The notes under the pieces: model-generated | Told to the model about the DNA's origin: nothing | Seen by the model: only the letters and a program-made list of their open reading frames with translations | Databases searched by the model: none | Translations under genes and position numbers: made by a program | Origin: an uncultured Eubacteriales bacterium | GTDB taxonomy: Bacteria; Bacillota; Clostridia; Oscillospirales; Oscillospiraceae | NCBI GenBank assembly: GCA_900540545.1 | Contig: UQGJ01000028.1 | Span: forward strand, 1 to 29,430 | DNA length: 29,430 bases | Direction: 5' to 3' | Shown here: positions 13,878 through 21,931 of the stretch, piece by piece | Layout of the letters: each line of letters starts with the position of its first letter | Numbering within the stretch: the stretch's first letter is position 1

Positions 13878-16150
13878 GGGACACCCGCCTCCTTTCCTGT
13901 CTCGGCCGCCCCCGGGAAGGCCATGCGCTCGAACTCCGCCACCGGCACCGGCCGGGAGAAGAAAAAGCCCTGGACCATGTCGCAGCCGGCCTGGCGCAGA
14001 AAGTCCACCTGCTGCTCGGTCTCCACGCCCTCGGCCACCGTCTGCATATCCAGGCGCCGGGCCAGGTCCACGGCGCTCTCCACCACCCCGCGGCCCCGCC
14101 GGTCGGCCAGACCGCTGCCGCCGAAAAAGGCCCGGTCCAGCTTGAGCACGTCCACGGGCACGTCTTTTAAGATGTTCAGCGAGGAGGAGCCGCTGCCGAA
14201 GTCGTCCAGGGCGCAGCGGAAGCCCAGGGCGTGGAGGCGCTCCACCACGGCGGCCAGCTCCTCGGGGCTCTCGCCGGCCATGGTCTCGGTGAACTCGAAC
14301 TCGATGAGGCTGGCCGGCACGCGGTACCGGTCCGCCACGGCCTGGTATTCCCGCAGGAAGGACGCCTCCCGCAGGTGGACCCGGGACAGGTTCACCGCCA
14401 CGGGCACGGGGGTCAGCCCCCCGTCCAGCCAGCGGCGGAGCAGGGCGCAGACCTCCTCGAACACGTACAGGTCCACCCGGGTAATGAAGCCGCTGCGCTC
14501 GAACACGGGGACAAACTCGTCCGGCGGGACCAGGCCCCGCTCCGGGTCCTGCCAGCGGACCAGTGCCTCCGCCCCTGCCACCGAGCGGTCCGAGAGCAAA
14601 ATCTTGGGCTGGAGGTAGACCACGAATTCCCGCCCGGCCAGGGCGGACTCCTTTCGGTCCTCGATCTCCTTTTCCCGCAGCAGGCGGCGGCGGTCGGCGT
14701 CGGAGTAGAACCCGCAGGCGGCCAGACGGCCCGCCAGGGGGGCGGCGTCCTTTTTCCGGGCCACGTTGGCCCGATCCTGGATGGTGATCATATCCAGCTC
14801 CGGCTCATCCACCCGGTACACGCCGCCGGAGATGGACAGGTAATACTGCCGCTCCCGGCCCTCGTTGAAGGAATTGATGTCGTAGGCCACCTGCTCCAGC
14901 CAGGCCGCGGCCAGCGGTTCGGGCCGGCTGCGCAGCAGGACGCTGAACTGGTCGCCGGTGATGCGGCCCACCAGCTCCCCCTTCTCCAGACGGCGGAGCA
15001 CTGTGTCGTGGACGTATTTCAGGGTGCGGTTGCCCATGTCGCTGCCGAAGGCGTCGTTGATGAGCTTGAAGTGGCGGATGTCCAGGGACAGGACCATCCA
15101 GGTCCCCCGGGGGGCCCGCTGGATGGCGGCGCCCGCCTCCCGCTCGAAGCAGGTGCGGTTCATACCCCCCGTCACCGGGTCCACCAGGGCGATCTCCTCC
15201 AGGGTCCGGCGGCTGCGCTTGTTCCGCCGCAGGACCAGGACCGTGAGGGCCAGGAAGAGACCCACGATCAGGGCGTTGATCAGCACCGCCAGCTGGATGA
15301 GCCGCCGGGACCCCTCCGTGGCCACCGCCGTGGGGACCATGGACAGCAGATACCAGTCCTCGGTGCCCAGCTTCACGTAGCTGGCGAACTTCTCTCGGCC
15401 CTCCACCGTGACCTGGAAGGTCCCGGAGCGGCCCTGGGCCATGTCAGCGTATATCTTCTCCGCGCTGTACCCCGCCCCCAGGGCCCCGTCCGCCTCCACA
15501 ATGGTGTGGAAGTTCCCGCCGCCCTGGTAGGCGTTGGGGTGCAGGGAGTCCACCACGAAATCCCCCTGGGCGTCCACGATCTGGGCGTAGCCCTCCCCGC
15601 CAAAGCTCTCCACGCTGAGGAGCTGACGGAGCTGGTCCGTGCCGGTGGTGGCGGAGACAGCCCCGATCACCCGACCATCCTGGACCATGGGGACCACGTA
15701 GAGGGTCACGTCTCCCCCCTCTTCCTCCGGCAGCAGCACCCGGCACACCCGGTGCTCCCCCGCCAGGGCGTCCTGGACCGCCGGGACCGCCGACAGGTCC
15801 CGGGTCAGGCCGTCGCTGGTCTGGGCCATGCCGTCCGGGGCGATGACGGCGATGCGGTCGTAGCCGTAGATGCGGGCCATACTGTCCAGGCGGAGGAAGC
15901 TGCGCTCCTCGCTGCCCGTGATGTTCCAGTTGGCCGCCGCCGTGTCCAGGGCCTGGAAGGTGTCGTCCACCCGCTGGTCCACCAGGGCGGCGGCGTGCTG
16001 GGAGATTTCGCTGAGGTAGCGCTCATTCTCCGCCCGGACGGACTGCCGGAGGATGGACACGTAGGCGATGCACAGCGTGCACGCCACCGCCACCAGGGCG
16101 ATGACCGCCAGCGTCACCGCCCTGTCCGCCCTCCGCATGCGCTCTCCCAT
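13874..16150 (-). CDS. Membrane c-di-GMP phosphodiesterase: Cache–degenerate GGDEF–EAL
   Basis: 758 residues. A transmembrane helix (about 12–34) is followed by an extracytoplasmic Cache-type sensor domain (about 35–275) with YLSEISQHAAALVDQRVDD and YAQIVDAQGDFVVDS. A second helix at about 283–306 leads to a GGDEF domain whose signature is TGDQF (398–402), so it should not make c-di-GMP. The EAL domain looks complete: EAL at 528–530, N in VAVNLSRVHL, E in FEFTETMAG, DDFGSGSSS, VLKLD, AEGVET and QGFFFSRPVP. It should hydrolyse c-di-GMP in response to an external ligand. ATG 16150 has AAGGAGG eight to nine bases upstream. It is first in the operon with the cyclase and sirtuin. Confidence 0.93.
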   Translation of the reverse strand: MGERMRRADRAVTLAVIALVAVACTLCIAYVSILRQSVRAENERYLSEISQHAAALVDQRVDDTFQALDTAAANWNITGSEERSFLRLDSMARIYGYDRIAVIAPDGMAQTSDGLTRDLSAVPAVQDALAGEHRVCRVLLPEEEGGDVTLYVVPMVQDGRVIGAVSATTGTDQLRQLLSVESFGGEGYAQIVDAQGDFVVDSLHPNAYQGGGNFHTIVEADGALGAGYSAEKIYADMAQGRSGTFQVTVEGREKFASYVKLGTEDWYLLSMVPTAVATEGSRRLIQLAVLINALIVGLFLALTVLVLRRNKRSRRTLEEIALVDPVTGGMNRTCFEREAGAAIQRAPRGTWMVLSLDIRHFKLINDAFGSDMGNRTLKYVHDTVLRRLEKGELVGRITGDQFSVLLRSRPEPLAAAWLEQVAYDINSFNEGRERQYYLSISGGVYRVDEPELDMITIQDRANVARKKDAAPLAGRLAACGFYSDADRRRLLREKEIEDRKESALAGREFVVYLQPKILLSDRSVAGAEALVRWQDPERGLVPPDEFVPVFERSGFITRVDLYVFEEVCALLRRWLDGGLTPVPVAVNLSRVHLREASFLREYQAVADRYRVPASLIEFEFTETMAGESPEELAAVVERLHALGFRCALDDFGSGSSSLNILKDVPVDVLKLDRAFFGGSGLADRRGRGVVESAVDLARRLDMQTVAEGVETEQQVDFLRQAGCDMVQGFFFSRPVPVAEFERMAFPGAAETGKEAGVP

Positions 16151-16197
16151 CTGCCGCGCCTCCTTCCCCGCCCCGCGGGCTGTGCTCTGTTATGTTT

Positions 16198-16226
16198 ATC
16201 ATACCTTTTTTGGATAAAAAACACAA
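16198..16226 (-). promoter_or_regulatory. Promoter of the c-di-GMP/sirtuin operon
   Basis: On the minus strand TTGTGT (16226–16221), a 17-base spacer and TATGAT (16203–16198). The -10 is good and the -35 weak. It lies about 48 bases before the phosphodiesterase start. Confidence 0.55.
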
Positions 16227-16350
16227 GGGAAACCCGCCCCGGACGCCCCCTGGTTTCCGGCCCCGCGCCTTCTTTTGACGGAATTCACTGAAAATCGTAC
16301 CGCCGTTTTAGAGGAAATGTAAAATTTGCGTCAGAACGCTTTACTTGTTA

Positions 16351-16379
16351 TTTACGAACGGGGACAAGCCGACTATAAT
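16351..16379 (+). promoter_or_regulatory. Promoter of the Na+/phosphate cotransporter gene
   Basis: A perfect TATAAT at 16374–16379 with TTTACG (16351–16356) 17 bases upstream. The leader is about 55 nt. Two TTAC-type hexamers 11 bases apart (16341 and 16352) overlap the -35 and faintly recall a Pho box, but are too degenerate to assert. Confidence 0.6.
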
Positions 16380-16439
16380 TGTATATTGGGTCCGAATGGG
16401 CCCTGATTTGACAAAGAAGTCAGATTGGGAGGCGGGCAA

Positions 16440-18218
16440 GTGAGTTTGACCGACGTGATCAGCCTGGTGGGCGCCATCGCCATGTTCCTGTTCGGCATGT
16501 CCACCATGACCGACGGGCTGGAGAAGCTGTCCAGCGGGCGGCTGGAGCGCATCATGGAGCGGCTGACCAGCAGTCTCTTTATGAGCGTACTGGTGGGGGC
16601 CCTGGTGACAGGGCTGGTCCACAGCTCGGCGGCCACCACCATCATGTGCGTGGGCTTCGTCAACTCCGGCATCATGAAGCTGGAGCAGACGGTGGGCATC
16701 ATCATGGGGGCCAACATCGGCACCACCATCACCGCCCAGATTTTGCGCCTGAGCGACATCTCCTCGGACAACCTCCTGCTGTCCCTGCTGAATCCGGAAA
16801 ACTTCGGCCCCCTCCTGGTGGTGGCGGGCATTCTCTTTTACATGTTCTTCAAGGGCGGACAGAAAAAGACCGTGGGCCAGGTCTGCCTGGGGCTGGGCCT
16901 GCTGTTCATCGGCATGACCACCATGAAGGTGGCGGTGTCCCCCCTCCAGACCGTCCCCGAGTTCCAGCAGATGTTCGTGGCCTTCTCCAATCCCGTGCTG
17001 GGCATCCTGGTGGGCGCGCTGGTCACAGCCCTGCTCCAGAGCTCCACCGCATCGGTGGGCATCCTCCAGGCCCTGACCTCCACCGGGGTCATCACCTTTA
17101 ACGTGGCCCTGCCCATCATCATGGGACAGAACATCGGCACCTGCATCACCACCCTCATCTCCTCCATCGGCGCCAGCCGGAACGCCAAGCGGACGGCCAT
17201 GATCCACCTCTATTTCAATATTTTAGGCACGGCCTTCTGCCTCTTCGCCGTCTACGGGGCCAGGGCAATCGCCACCGCAGCCGCGGGCGGGCTGTCCTTC
17301 TGGACGGCCACCATGAACGTGGGCGACATCGCCACCATCCACACTCTGTTCAACATCGGGTGTACCGTACTGCTGCTGCCCTTCCACAAGCTGCTGGTGA
17401 AGCTGGCCAAGCGCACCGTCCCCGGCGACGACACCGCCGAGTTCAACGTGCTGGATGAGCGCTTCCTGGCCACCCCCTCCATCGCCCTGGAGCAGGCCCG
17501 GGCCGCCGTGGTCACCATGGGCCGCAAGGCCCAGGAGGACTTCGGCATGGCGGTGGAGCTGCTGACCAGCTACGACGAGAAGAAGCTGGAGCGCCTCCAG
17601 GAGAACGAGGCCACCATCGACAAGCTGGAGACCATGCTGGACGCCTATCTGGTCAAGCTCACCGACCGCGCCCTCACCGACGCGGAGAGCGCCCTGGTCT
17701 CGGAGCTGCTCCACACCCTCACCAACTTCGAGCGCATCGGCGACTACGCCGTGAACGTCTCCGAGTCGGCCACCCACCTGCGGGAGCGGGACATCGCCTT
17801 CTCCCCGGAGGCCAAGCGGGAGCTGCACTACCTCACCGACGCGGTGGCGGCTACGCTGGACACCACCCTACGCTGTTATGAGGAGCGGGACCACGCCCTG
17901 GCCCTCCACGTGGAACCCCTGGAGGAGGTGGTGGACCTCATGCAGGAGGTGCTGAAGAACCGGCACGTGGAGCGGCTGAAGGCCGGGAGCTGCACCATTG
18001 AGCTGGGGACCCAGTTCCTGGAGCTGCTCATCAATCTGGAGCGCATCTCCGACCACTGCTCCAACGTGGCCATGCTCATCGTCCGCACCACGACGCCCCC
18101 CAGCGAGCATCTGCCCGACACCCACACCTATCTGAAATACCTCCACTCCGGTGGGGACCGGGAGTTCGACGAGCTGTTCGCCGAGTACCGGAAGGAGTAT
18201 TTTGAGCCGATTGCATAG
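16440..18218 (+). CDS. Na+/phosphate cotransporter with C-terminal PhoU-like domain
   Basis: A membrane carrier of 592 residues of the NptA/YjbB (Na/Pi cotransporter) family. Two inverted Na_Pi repeats are visible: the first with GLVHSSAATTIMCVGFVNSG (HSS at 61–63) and GANIGTTITA, the second with ALLQSSTASVGI (QSS at 200–202) and GQNIGTCITT. About eight membrane segments end near residue 320. The last 240 residues are helical and PhoU-like (LTNFERIGDYAVNVSE and LINLERISDHCSNVA). I start at GTG 16440 because GGGAGG (16427–16432) is 7 bases upstream; the longer reading from TTG 16425 would include that site in the gene. It is monocistronic. Phosphate uptake is the family role, although related proteins may export phosphate. 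Confidence 0.92.
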   Translation: MSLTDVISLVGAIAMFLFGMSTMTDGLEKLSSGRLERIMERLTSSLFMSVLVGALVTGLVHSSAATTIMCVGFVNSGIMKLEQTVGIIMGANIGTTITAQILRLSDISSDNLLLSLLNPENFGPLLVVAGILFYMFFKGGQKKTVGQVCLGLGLLFIGMTTMKVAVSPLQTVPEFQQMFVAFSNPVLGILVGALVTALLQSSTASVGILQALTSTGVITFNVALPIIMGQNIGTCITTLISSIGASRNAKRTAMIHLYFNILGTAFCLFAVYGARAIATAAAGGLSFWTATMNVGDIATIHTLFNIGCTVLLLPFHKLLVKLAKRTVPGDDTAEFNVLDERFLATPSIALEQARAAVVTMGRKAQEDFGMAVELLTSYDEKKLERLQENEATIDKLETMLDAYLVKLTDRALTDAESALVSELLHTLTNFERIGDYAVNVSESATHLRERDIAFSPEAKRELHYLTDAVAATLDTTLRCYEERDHALALHVEPLEEVVDLMQEVLKNRHVERLKAGSCTIELGTQFLELLINLERISDHCSNVAMLIVRTTTPPSEHLPDTHTYLKYLHSGGDREFDELFAEYRKEYFEPIA

Positions 18219-18838
18219 GGGGCTGCCCTGCCGGGGGCGTTCCTTTCTCATTTGAGAAAGGAACCGAAAGAAAACCAGGGGGCGGCACGGGCCACGCTGT
18301 GGCCCTATCTGCCGCCCCCTGGACCCCGGGGAACGGTCGGGCGGCGGTACGGTTCTCGATGGTTGGCAAGACACGATAGCCGTTGCAGCCCGTATCGGTC
18401 TGGCGCTGGAACAACTCCGGCTGCCGCCCCTCGGCATATGAACTGGCAAAACTTGAGGGTAGTTGCGTTTTACTTGGTGCAAACAAGCCGCCATTGGGTT
18501 GTACGTTTTTGAATTGGCAATGCGCCAGTTGGGAGTCGGCACGGGCGGCTGATAGCCGCCCGTCGTTACGCACCCACCTTGCCGGGACTTTCCATACTAG
18601 GCGTGGCGCGCCAGCGCATGGGGGTGAACGACCACATATTAGGCCGTAACGGCCGGGGCGGAAGCAGAAAGGCAGACTTATCACCTCTAGCCGGTTTCAA
18701 CTGCCATGCCCCCGTTGGCGCCGCCCTTAGGTCCAGGGGCCGCAGCCCCTGGTCGTTTCTTCCCAGGGTTCTTTTCGAGAAAAGAATCCTGGCCCCCGCG
18801 GCAGCGGGCCCCCGGAGGGGGACTCCGCTCCAAAACAA
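18219..18838. other. Long structured intergenic stretch without a gene
   Basis: No reading frame here resembles a protein. Strong inverted repeats are present: GTTCCTTTCTCA/TGAGAAAGGAAC at 18239–18264; ACGGGCGGCT/AGCCGCCCGT at 18541–18563; CCAGGGGC/GCCCCTGG at 18731–18750; and an imperfect GGTTCTTTTC/GAAAAGAATCC hairpin near 18764–18788. The first and last are similar in sequence (TTCTTTTC- and TTCCTTTCTC-type arms), so the block of roughly 530 bp between them may be a non-autonomous repeat element or a decayed insertion. Nothing in it encodes a transposase. Confidence 0.45.
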
Positions 18839-18877
18839 AAAAGCGCGCTGCAAATCGTTCGATTGCAGCGCGCTTTT
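18839..18877. terminator. Strong bidirectional terminator
   Basis: A 15-bp perfect stem (18839–18853 with 18863–18877) with A-run and T-run ends. It lies 20 bases past the stop of the minus-strand membrane protein. Confidence 0.9.
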
Positions 18878-18896
18878 CATTCGTTCAGAGGTTCGG

Positions 18897-19697
18897 TCAC
18901 ATCAGCTTCACGGTGTAGTAGACGGCCATGACGAAGACCCAGGCCACCAGCGCGAACATCAGGTAGTAGGCCAGGGCGGGCCCGCCCACCACGGCGGCGA
19001 TCACGGCGGCGGCCACCAGGCCGCAGGTCAGGTAGACCAGGCCGAAGCCGGCGTTCTTGGAGAAGAGCCGCAGCTCCTTGCCCTTGTACTTCCACACGCC
19101 GCCGCTCTTCTGCATGGCCCGGCACAGCAGGACCACCAGCACCAGCAGCACCGCCAGGGCGGCCAGATAGCCGTAGACCAGGAGGGCGTGGCCCCCCTCA
19201 GCCTTTCGGACCACCCACAGGCCCAGGATGCCCCCGGCGATCGCCAGGGTGGCGGTGAAAAATTCCTTCTGGTAGAGGTAGAAAATCAGCGCCAGCACCG
19301 TCACGCCCAGCACGGCCCGGCACAGGAACTGGATACCCGTGTCGGAGAACTGGTAGATGATGAAGCTCATGACACAGACCACGCCGAACAGGGCGGCGAA
19401 CATCTTGGGCAGTAGGGTGCGTTTGCCGCCCCGCAGGGCCAGGAACAGCCAGACGGCGCAGACCGCGAACAGACCCAGGGACACCCAGCGGAATATCTCC
19501 ATGAAGTTATGCAGGTGATAGGCCAGCATAATGGCCTCGCTGACGGTGCTGTGGGCGGAATAGTAACGGCCCAGCCACAGCAGCACGAACTCGGCCACCA
19601 CCGCCGCCCCGAACCAGACGAGGATGCGGTTGAGGACCACGTCCTCTTTCTTGGCCCGCTCGTCCCGCTTGGACGCCGCGTGTCTCTCGTTATCCAT
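18897..19697 (-). CDS. Multi-pass membrane protein of unknown function
   Basis: 266 residues. A charged N-terminal tail (about 1–22, rich in Lys, Arg and Glu) is followed by roughly eight hydrophobic helices, including ILVWFGAAVVAEFVLLWLG, WVSLGLFAVCAVWLFLALRG, LLVLVVLLCRAM and LAYYLMFALVAWVFVMAVYY. I recognise no family. The ATG at 19697 has AAGGAG eight bases upstream. It is transcribed alone from the promoter at 19775–19803, divergently from the ApbE operon. Its GC-rich codon use is like that of the neighbouring chromosome. Confidence 0.8.
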   Translation of the reverse strand: MDNERHAASKRDERAKKEDVVLNRILVWFGAAVVAEFVLLWLGRYYSAHSTVSEAIMLAYHLHNFMEIFRWVSLGLFAVCAVWLFLALRGGKRTLLPKMFAALFGVVCVMSFIIYQFSDTGIQFLCRAVLGVTVLALIFYLYQKEFFTATLAIAGGILGLWVVRKAEGGHALLVYGYLAALAVLLVLVVLLCRAMQKSGGVWKYKGKELRLFSKNAGFGLVYLTCGLVAAAVIAAVVGGPALAYYLMFALVAWVFVMAVYYTVKLM

Positions 19698-19774
19698 GGA
19701 TCCATCTCCTTGCTTGAACTGGGAAAAGTTTCCGCCCGCAGGACGGCCAGTTTAATATCAGTCTAACAGATGGT

Positions 19775-19803
19775 ATTCTATCAGAATCCGCCCTGTTTTG
19801 CAA
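19775..19803 (-). promoter_or_regulatory. Promoter of the multi-pass membrane protein gene
   Basis: On the minus strand TTGCAA (19803–19798), a 17-base spacer and TAGAAT (19780–19775). Its -35 is 28 bases from the -35 of the divergent ApbE promoter. Confidence 0.6.
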
Positions 19804-19830
19804 CAAGAAAAAAGTGCCCGCCCACTTATA

Positions 19831-19859
19831 TTGTCTTACAGAGTCGCTTATGATACAAT
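19831..19859 (+). promoter_or_regulatory. Promoter of the ApbE operon
   Basis: TTGTCT (19831–19836), a 17-base spacer and TACAAT (19854–19859), about 40 bases before the apbE start. Confidence 0.65.
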
Positions 19860-19897
19860 ATAATATCATTTTTATGGTTTTGAAGCGAGGTCCCTCT

Positions 19898-20953
19898 ATG
19901 AAACGGCTTTTCTTATGTCTCCCCCTTCTGCTGCTCACGGCCTGCGCGCCCGCGGAGGCGCGGCAGCAGTTTTTCGCCATGGACACCACCATGACCGTCA
20001 CCCTCTACGGCAAGGGGGGCGCCGACGCCCTCACCGCGGTCCAGCAGGAGGTCTTTCGGCTGGACGGACTCTTCTCCCGCACCAAGCCCAATAGCGACAT
20101 TTCCCGGCTCAACGCCGGGGCGGGAAGCCTACCCCAGGGGGTGGAAATCGGCCAGGACACCGGCACCCTCCTGGCCGAGGCCGCGTCCATCGGGGAGATG
20201 ACCGGCGGTGCGCTGGATGTCACCATCGCCCCCGTCATGGACGCCTGGGGGTTCGGGGCGGCTGCCTCCTTCCAGGAGTCGGAATTCCGGGTCCCCACCC
20301 AGGCCGAGCTGGACGCTCTGCTCCCCCTGGTGGACAGCGGCAAGGTCCACGTGAACGGCCACGCCCTGGGGCGGCTGGCCCGGCTGGACGAGCCCGGCAT
20401 GGCGGTGGACCTGGGGGCCGTGGCCAAGGGCTACGCCGCCGACCAGGTCCGGGACCTGCTGCTGGAGGCGGGGGTCACCTCCGCCCTGCTGGACCTGGGG
20501 GGCAACGTCACCGTCATGGGGACCAAGGCCGACGGCAGTCCCTGGCGGGTGGGCATCAAGGACCCCGCCGACCCCGCGTCCTCCTACTGTATCCTGTCTC
20601 TCAGCGACAAGACCGCCTCCACCTCCGGGGGCTACGAGCGGTACTTTGAAGAGAACGGCGTCACCTACCACCACATCATCGACCCACACACCGGCTATCC
20701 CGCCGACTCCGGGCTGCTGGCCGTCACGGCCGTGTCGGCCGACGGCACCCTGGCCGACGGCCTGTCCACCGCCTGCTTCGTGATGGGGGCGGACAAGGCC
20801 CTGGACCTGTGGCGGGACCAGGGGGAGGCCCAGGACTTCGACTTGGTTCTGGTGGGGGACGACGGGCACGTGTTTATCACCGAGGGGCTGGAAGCCGGCC
20901 TGGATTTTTTGGGAGAGGGGGCGGGCTACACCTATGAGATCGTCCGCCGCTGA
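19898..20953 (+). CDS. apbE: FAD:protein FMN transferase lipoprotein
   Basis: 351 residues. ApbE transfers FMN from FAD to a threonine of extracytoplasmic redox proteins. The N-terminus is a lipoprotein signal with lipobox LLTAC, so the enzyme is anchored to the outer face of the membrane. Family motifs are FFAMDTTMTVTLYG, GGALDVTIAPVMDAWGF, VDLGAVAKGYAADQV, ALLDLGGNVTVMG, STSGGYERYF and HHIIDPHTGYPAD. I use ATG 19898, which gives a proper signal peptide; the frame is open further upstream, but that extension has no support. It overlaps the following NusG_II gene by 20 bases. No obvious flavinylation target is encoded nearby in the window. Confidence 0.94.
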   Translation: MKRLFLCLPLLLLTACAPAEARQQFFAMDTTMTVTLYGKGGADALTAVQQEVFRLDGLFSRTKPNSDISRLNAGAGSLPQGVEIGQDTGTLLAEAASIGEMTGGALDVTIAPVMDAWGFGAAASFQESEFRVPTQAELDALLPLVDSGKVHVNGHALGRLARLDEPGMAVDLGAVAKGYAADQVRDLLLEAGVTSALLDLGGNVTVMGTKADGSPWRVGIKDPADPASSYCILSLSDKTASTSGGYERYFEENGVTYHHIIDPHTGYPADSGLLAVTAVSADGTLADGLSTACFVMGADKALDLWRDQGEAQDFDLVLVGDDGHVFITEGLEAGLDFLGEGAGYTYEIVRR

Positions 20954-21335
20954 CCGCACCCGGCCCACGCCCATGGACGGGCTGGTGGTCCTGCTGGTCC
21001 TCCTGGCCGCCGGGGCCCTGCTTTTGGCCTTTCGTCCCGGGGGCGGAAACTTTTTGACCGCCACAGTCGTCTTAGACAGTGTGGAAATCGCCAGCTTCGA
21101 TTTGAGCGGGCTGGACGGCCCCACCACCTTCGACGTGCCCAACGCGCCCTACCCCATCACCCTGGAGGCCGACCACGGCCGCATCCGGGTCCTCCACAGC
21201 GACTGCCCCACCCAGGACTGCGTCCACACCGGCTGGGTGAGCCGGGACAAGGGGCAGATCGTGTGCCTGCCCAACCGGCTGGTCATCTCCCTCACCGGCA
21301 GCGACGACGGCGGCGTGGACGCCGTCACGGGTTAG
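20934..21335 (+). CDS. NusG domain II-containing membrane-anchored protein
   Basis: 133 residues. One N-terminal transmembrane helix (MDGLVVLLVLLAAGALLLAF, about 14–33) is followed by a small beta domain resembling NusG domain II (PF07009), with VLHSDCPTQDCVHTGWV and KGQIVCLPNRLVISL. The CPxxDC cysteine pair is typical and faces the outside. Function is unproven; the family is commonly found beside ApbE and Gx transporter genes. The start lies inside the end of apbE. The stop is 10 bases before the next gene. Confidence 0.88.
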   Translation: MRSSAADRTRPTPMDGLVVLLVLLAAGALLLAFRPGGGNFLTATVVLDSVEIASFDLSGLDGPTTFDVPNAPYPITLEADHGRIRVLHSDCPTQDCVHTGWVSRDKGQIVCLPNRLVISLTGSDDGGVDAVTG

Positions 21336-21345
21336 GAGGCGCGGC

Positions 21346-21858
21346 ATGAGGAAAAATGTCCGCCGCCTGACGCGGTGCGCCGTGCTGACGGCGCTGGCTT
21401 TGGCGATTTCGGTGTGCGAGGGGCTGTTCCCGCTGGCCGTGCTGGTCCCCCTGCCGGGGCTGCGGCTGGGGCTGGCCAATCTGGTCACCATCTACGCCCT
21501 GGTCTGTCTCTCCCCCAGGGAGTCCTTCGCCATCCTGGTCTCCCGGTGCTTCCTGGGGGCGCTGGTGGGGGGCAACCTGTCCGCCCTGGCCTTCTCCCTC
21601 ACCGGGGGCATCCTGGCCTTCGGGGTCATGTGGGGGCTGCTCCACGTGCCCGGCCTGTCCCTTTTTGGGGTGTGCATCGCCGGGGCGGCGGGGCACAACG
21701 CCGGGCAGGTGCTGGCCGCCATGGGGGTGCTGGGCTCCCCGGCCATCGCCGTGTATCTGGCCCCCCTGCTTTTGGCAAGCGTGGTCACCGGGGCCGTCAC
21801 CGGGGCGGCCTCCATCCTGCTGGTCCGGCGGGTGCCCCAGCTTGAAACCAATTCGTAA
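21346..21858 (+). CDS. Gx transporter family protein (heptaprenyl diphosphate synthase component I-like)
   Basis: 170 residues and about five membrane helices. It resembles the family annotated as heptaprenyl diphosphate synthase component I or Gx transporter (PF07456), with LTALALAISVCEGLFP, GLRLGLANLVTIYAL and SLTGGILAFGVMWGL. These proteins look like substrate-binding membrane components of small-molecule uptake systems. GGAGG lies 7 bases before ATG 21346. It is last in the ApbE–NusG_II–Gx operon and probably has an accessory role in extracytoplasmic flavin or quinone redox chemistry (inference from neighbourhood). Confidence 0.87.
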   Translation: MRKNVRRLTRCAVLTALALAISVCEGLFPLAVLVPLPGLRLGLANLVTIYALVCLSPRESFAILVSRCFLGALVGGNLSALAFSLTGGILAFGVMWGLLHVPGLSLFGVCIAGAAGHNAGQVLAAMGVLGSPAIAVYLAPLLLASVVTGAVTGAASILLVRRVPQLETNS

Positions 21859-21931
21859 CCGCTCTGTGATGTCTTGTACCGGATTTTGTCGTATCATAGT
21901 CCAGAAATAGAGAATGGAAGGAACGATACCC

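Noticed and set aside
11229..14618. Very long plus-strand frame (over 1100 codons) opposite the cyclase and phosphodiesterase genes
   Set aside because: The minus-strand proteins have clear PAS, GGDEF and EAL motifs; the plus-strand reading is rich in Val, His, Gln and Pro without any motif.
14231..16291. Long plus-strand frame opposite the EAL/Cache gene
   Set aside because: Same GC-bias shadow; the real gene is on the minus strand.
16330..16360. Pho box before the phosphate transporter
   Set aside because: Two TTAC-type hexamers are 11 bases apart, but they fit the consensus poorly and overlap a plausible -35.
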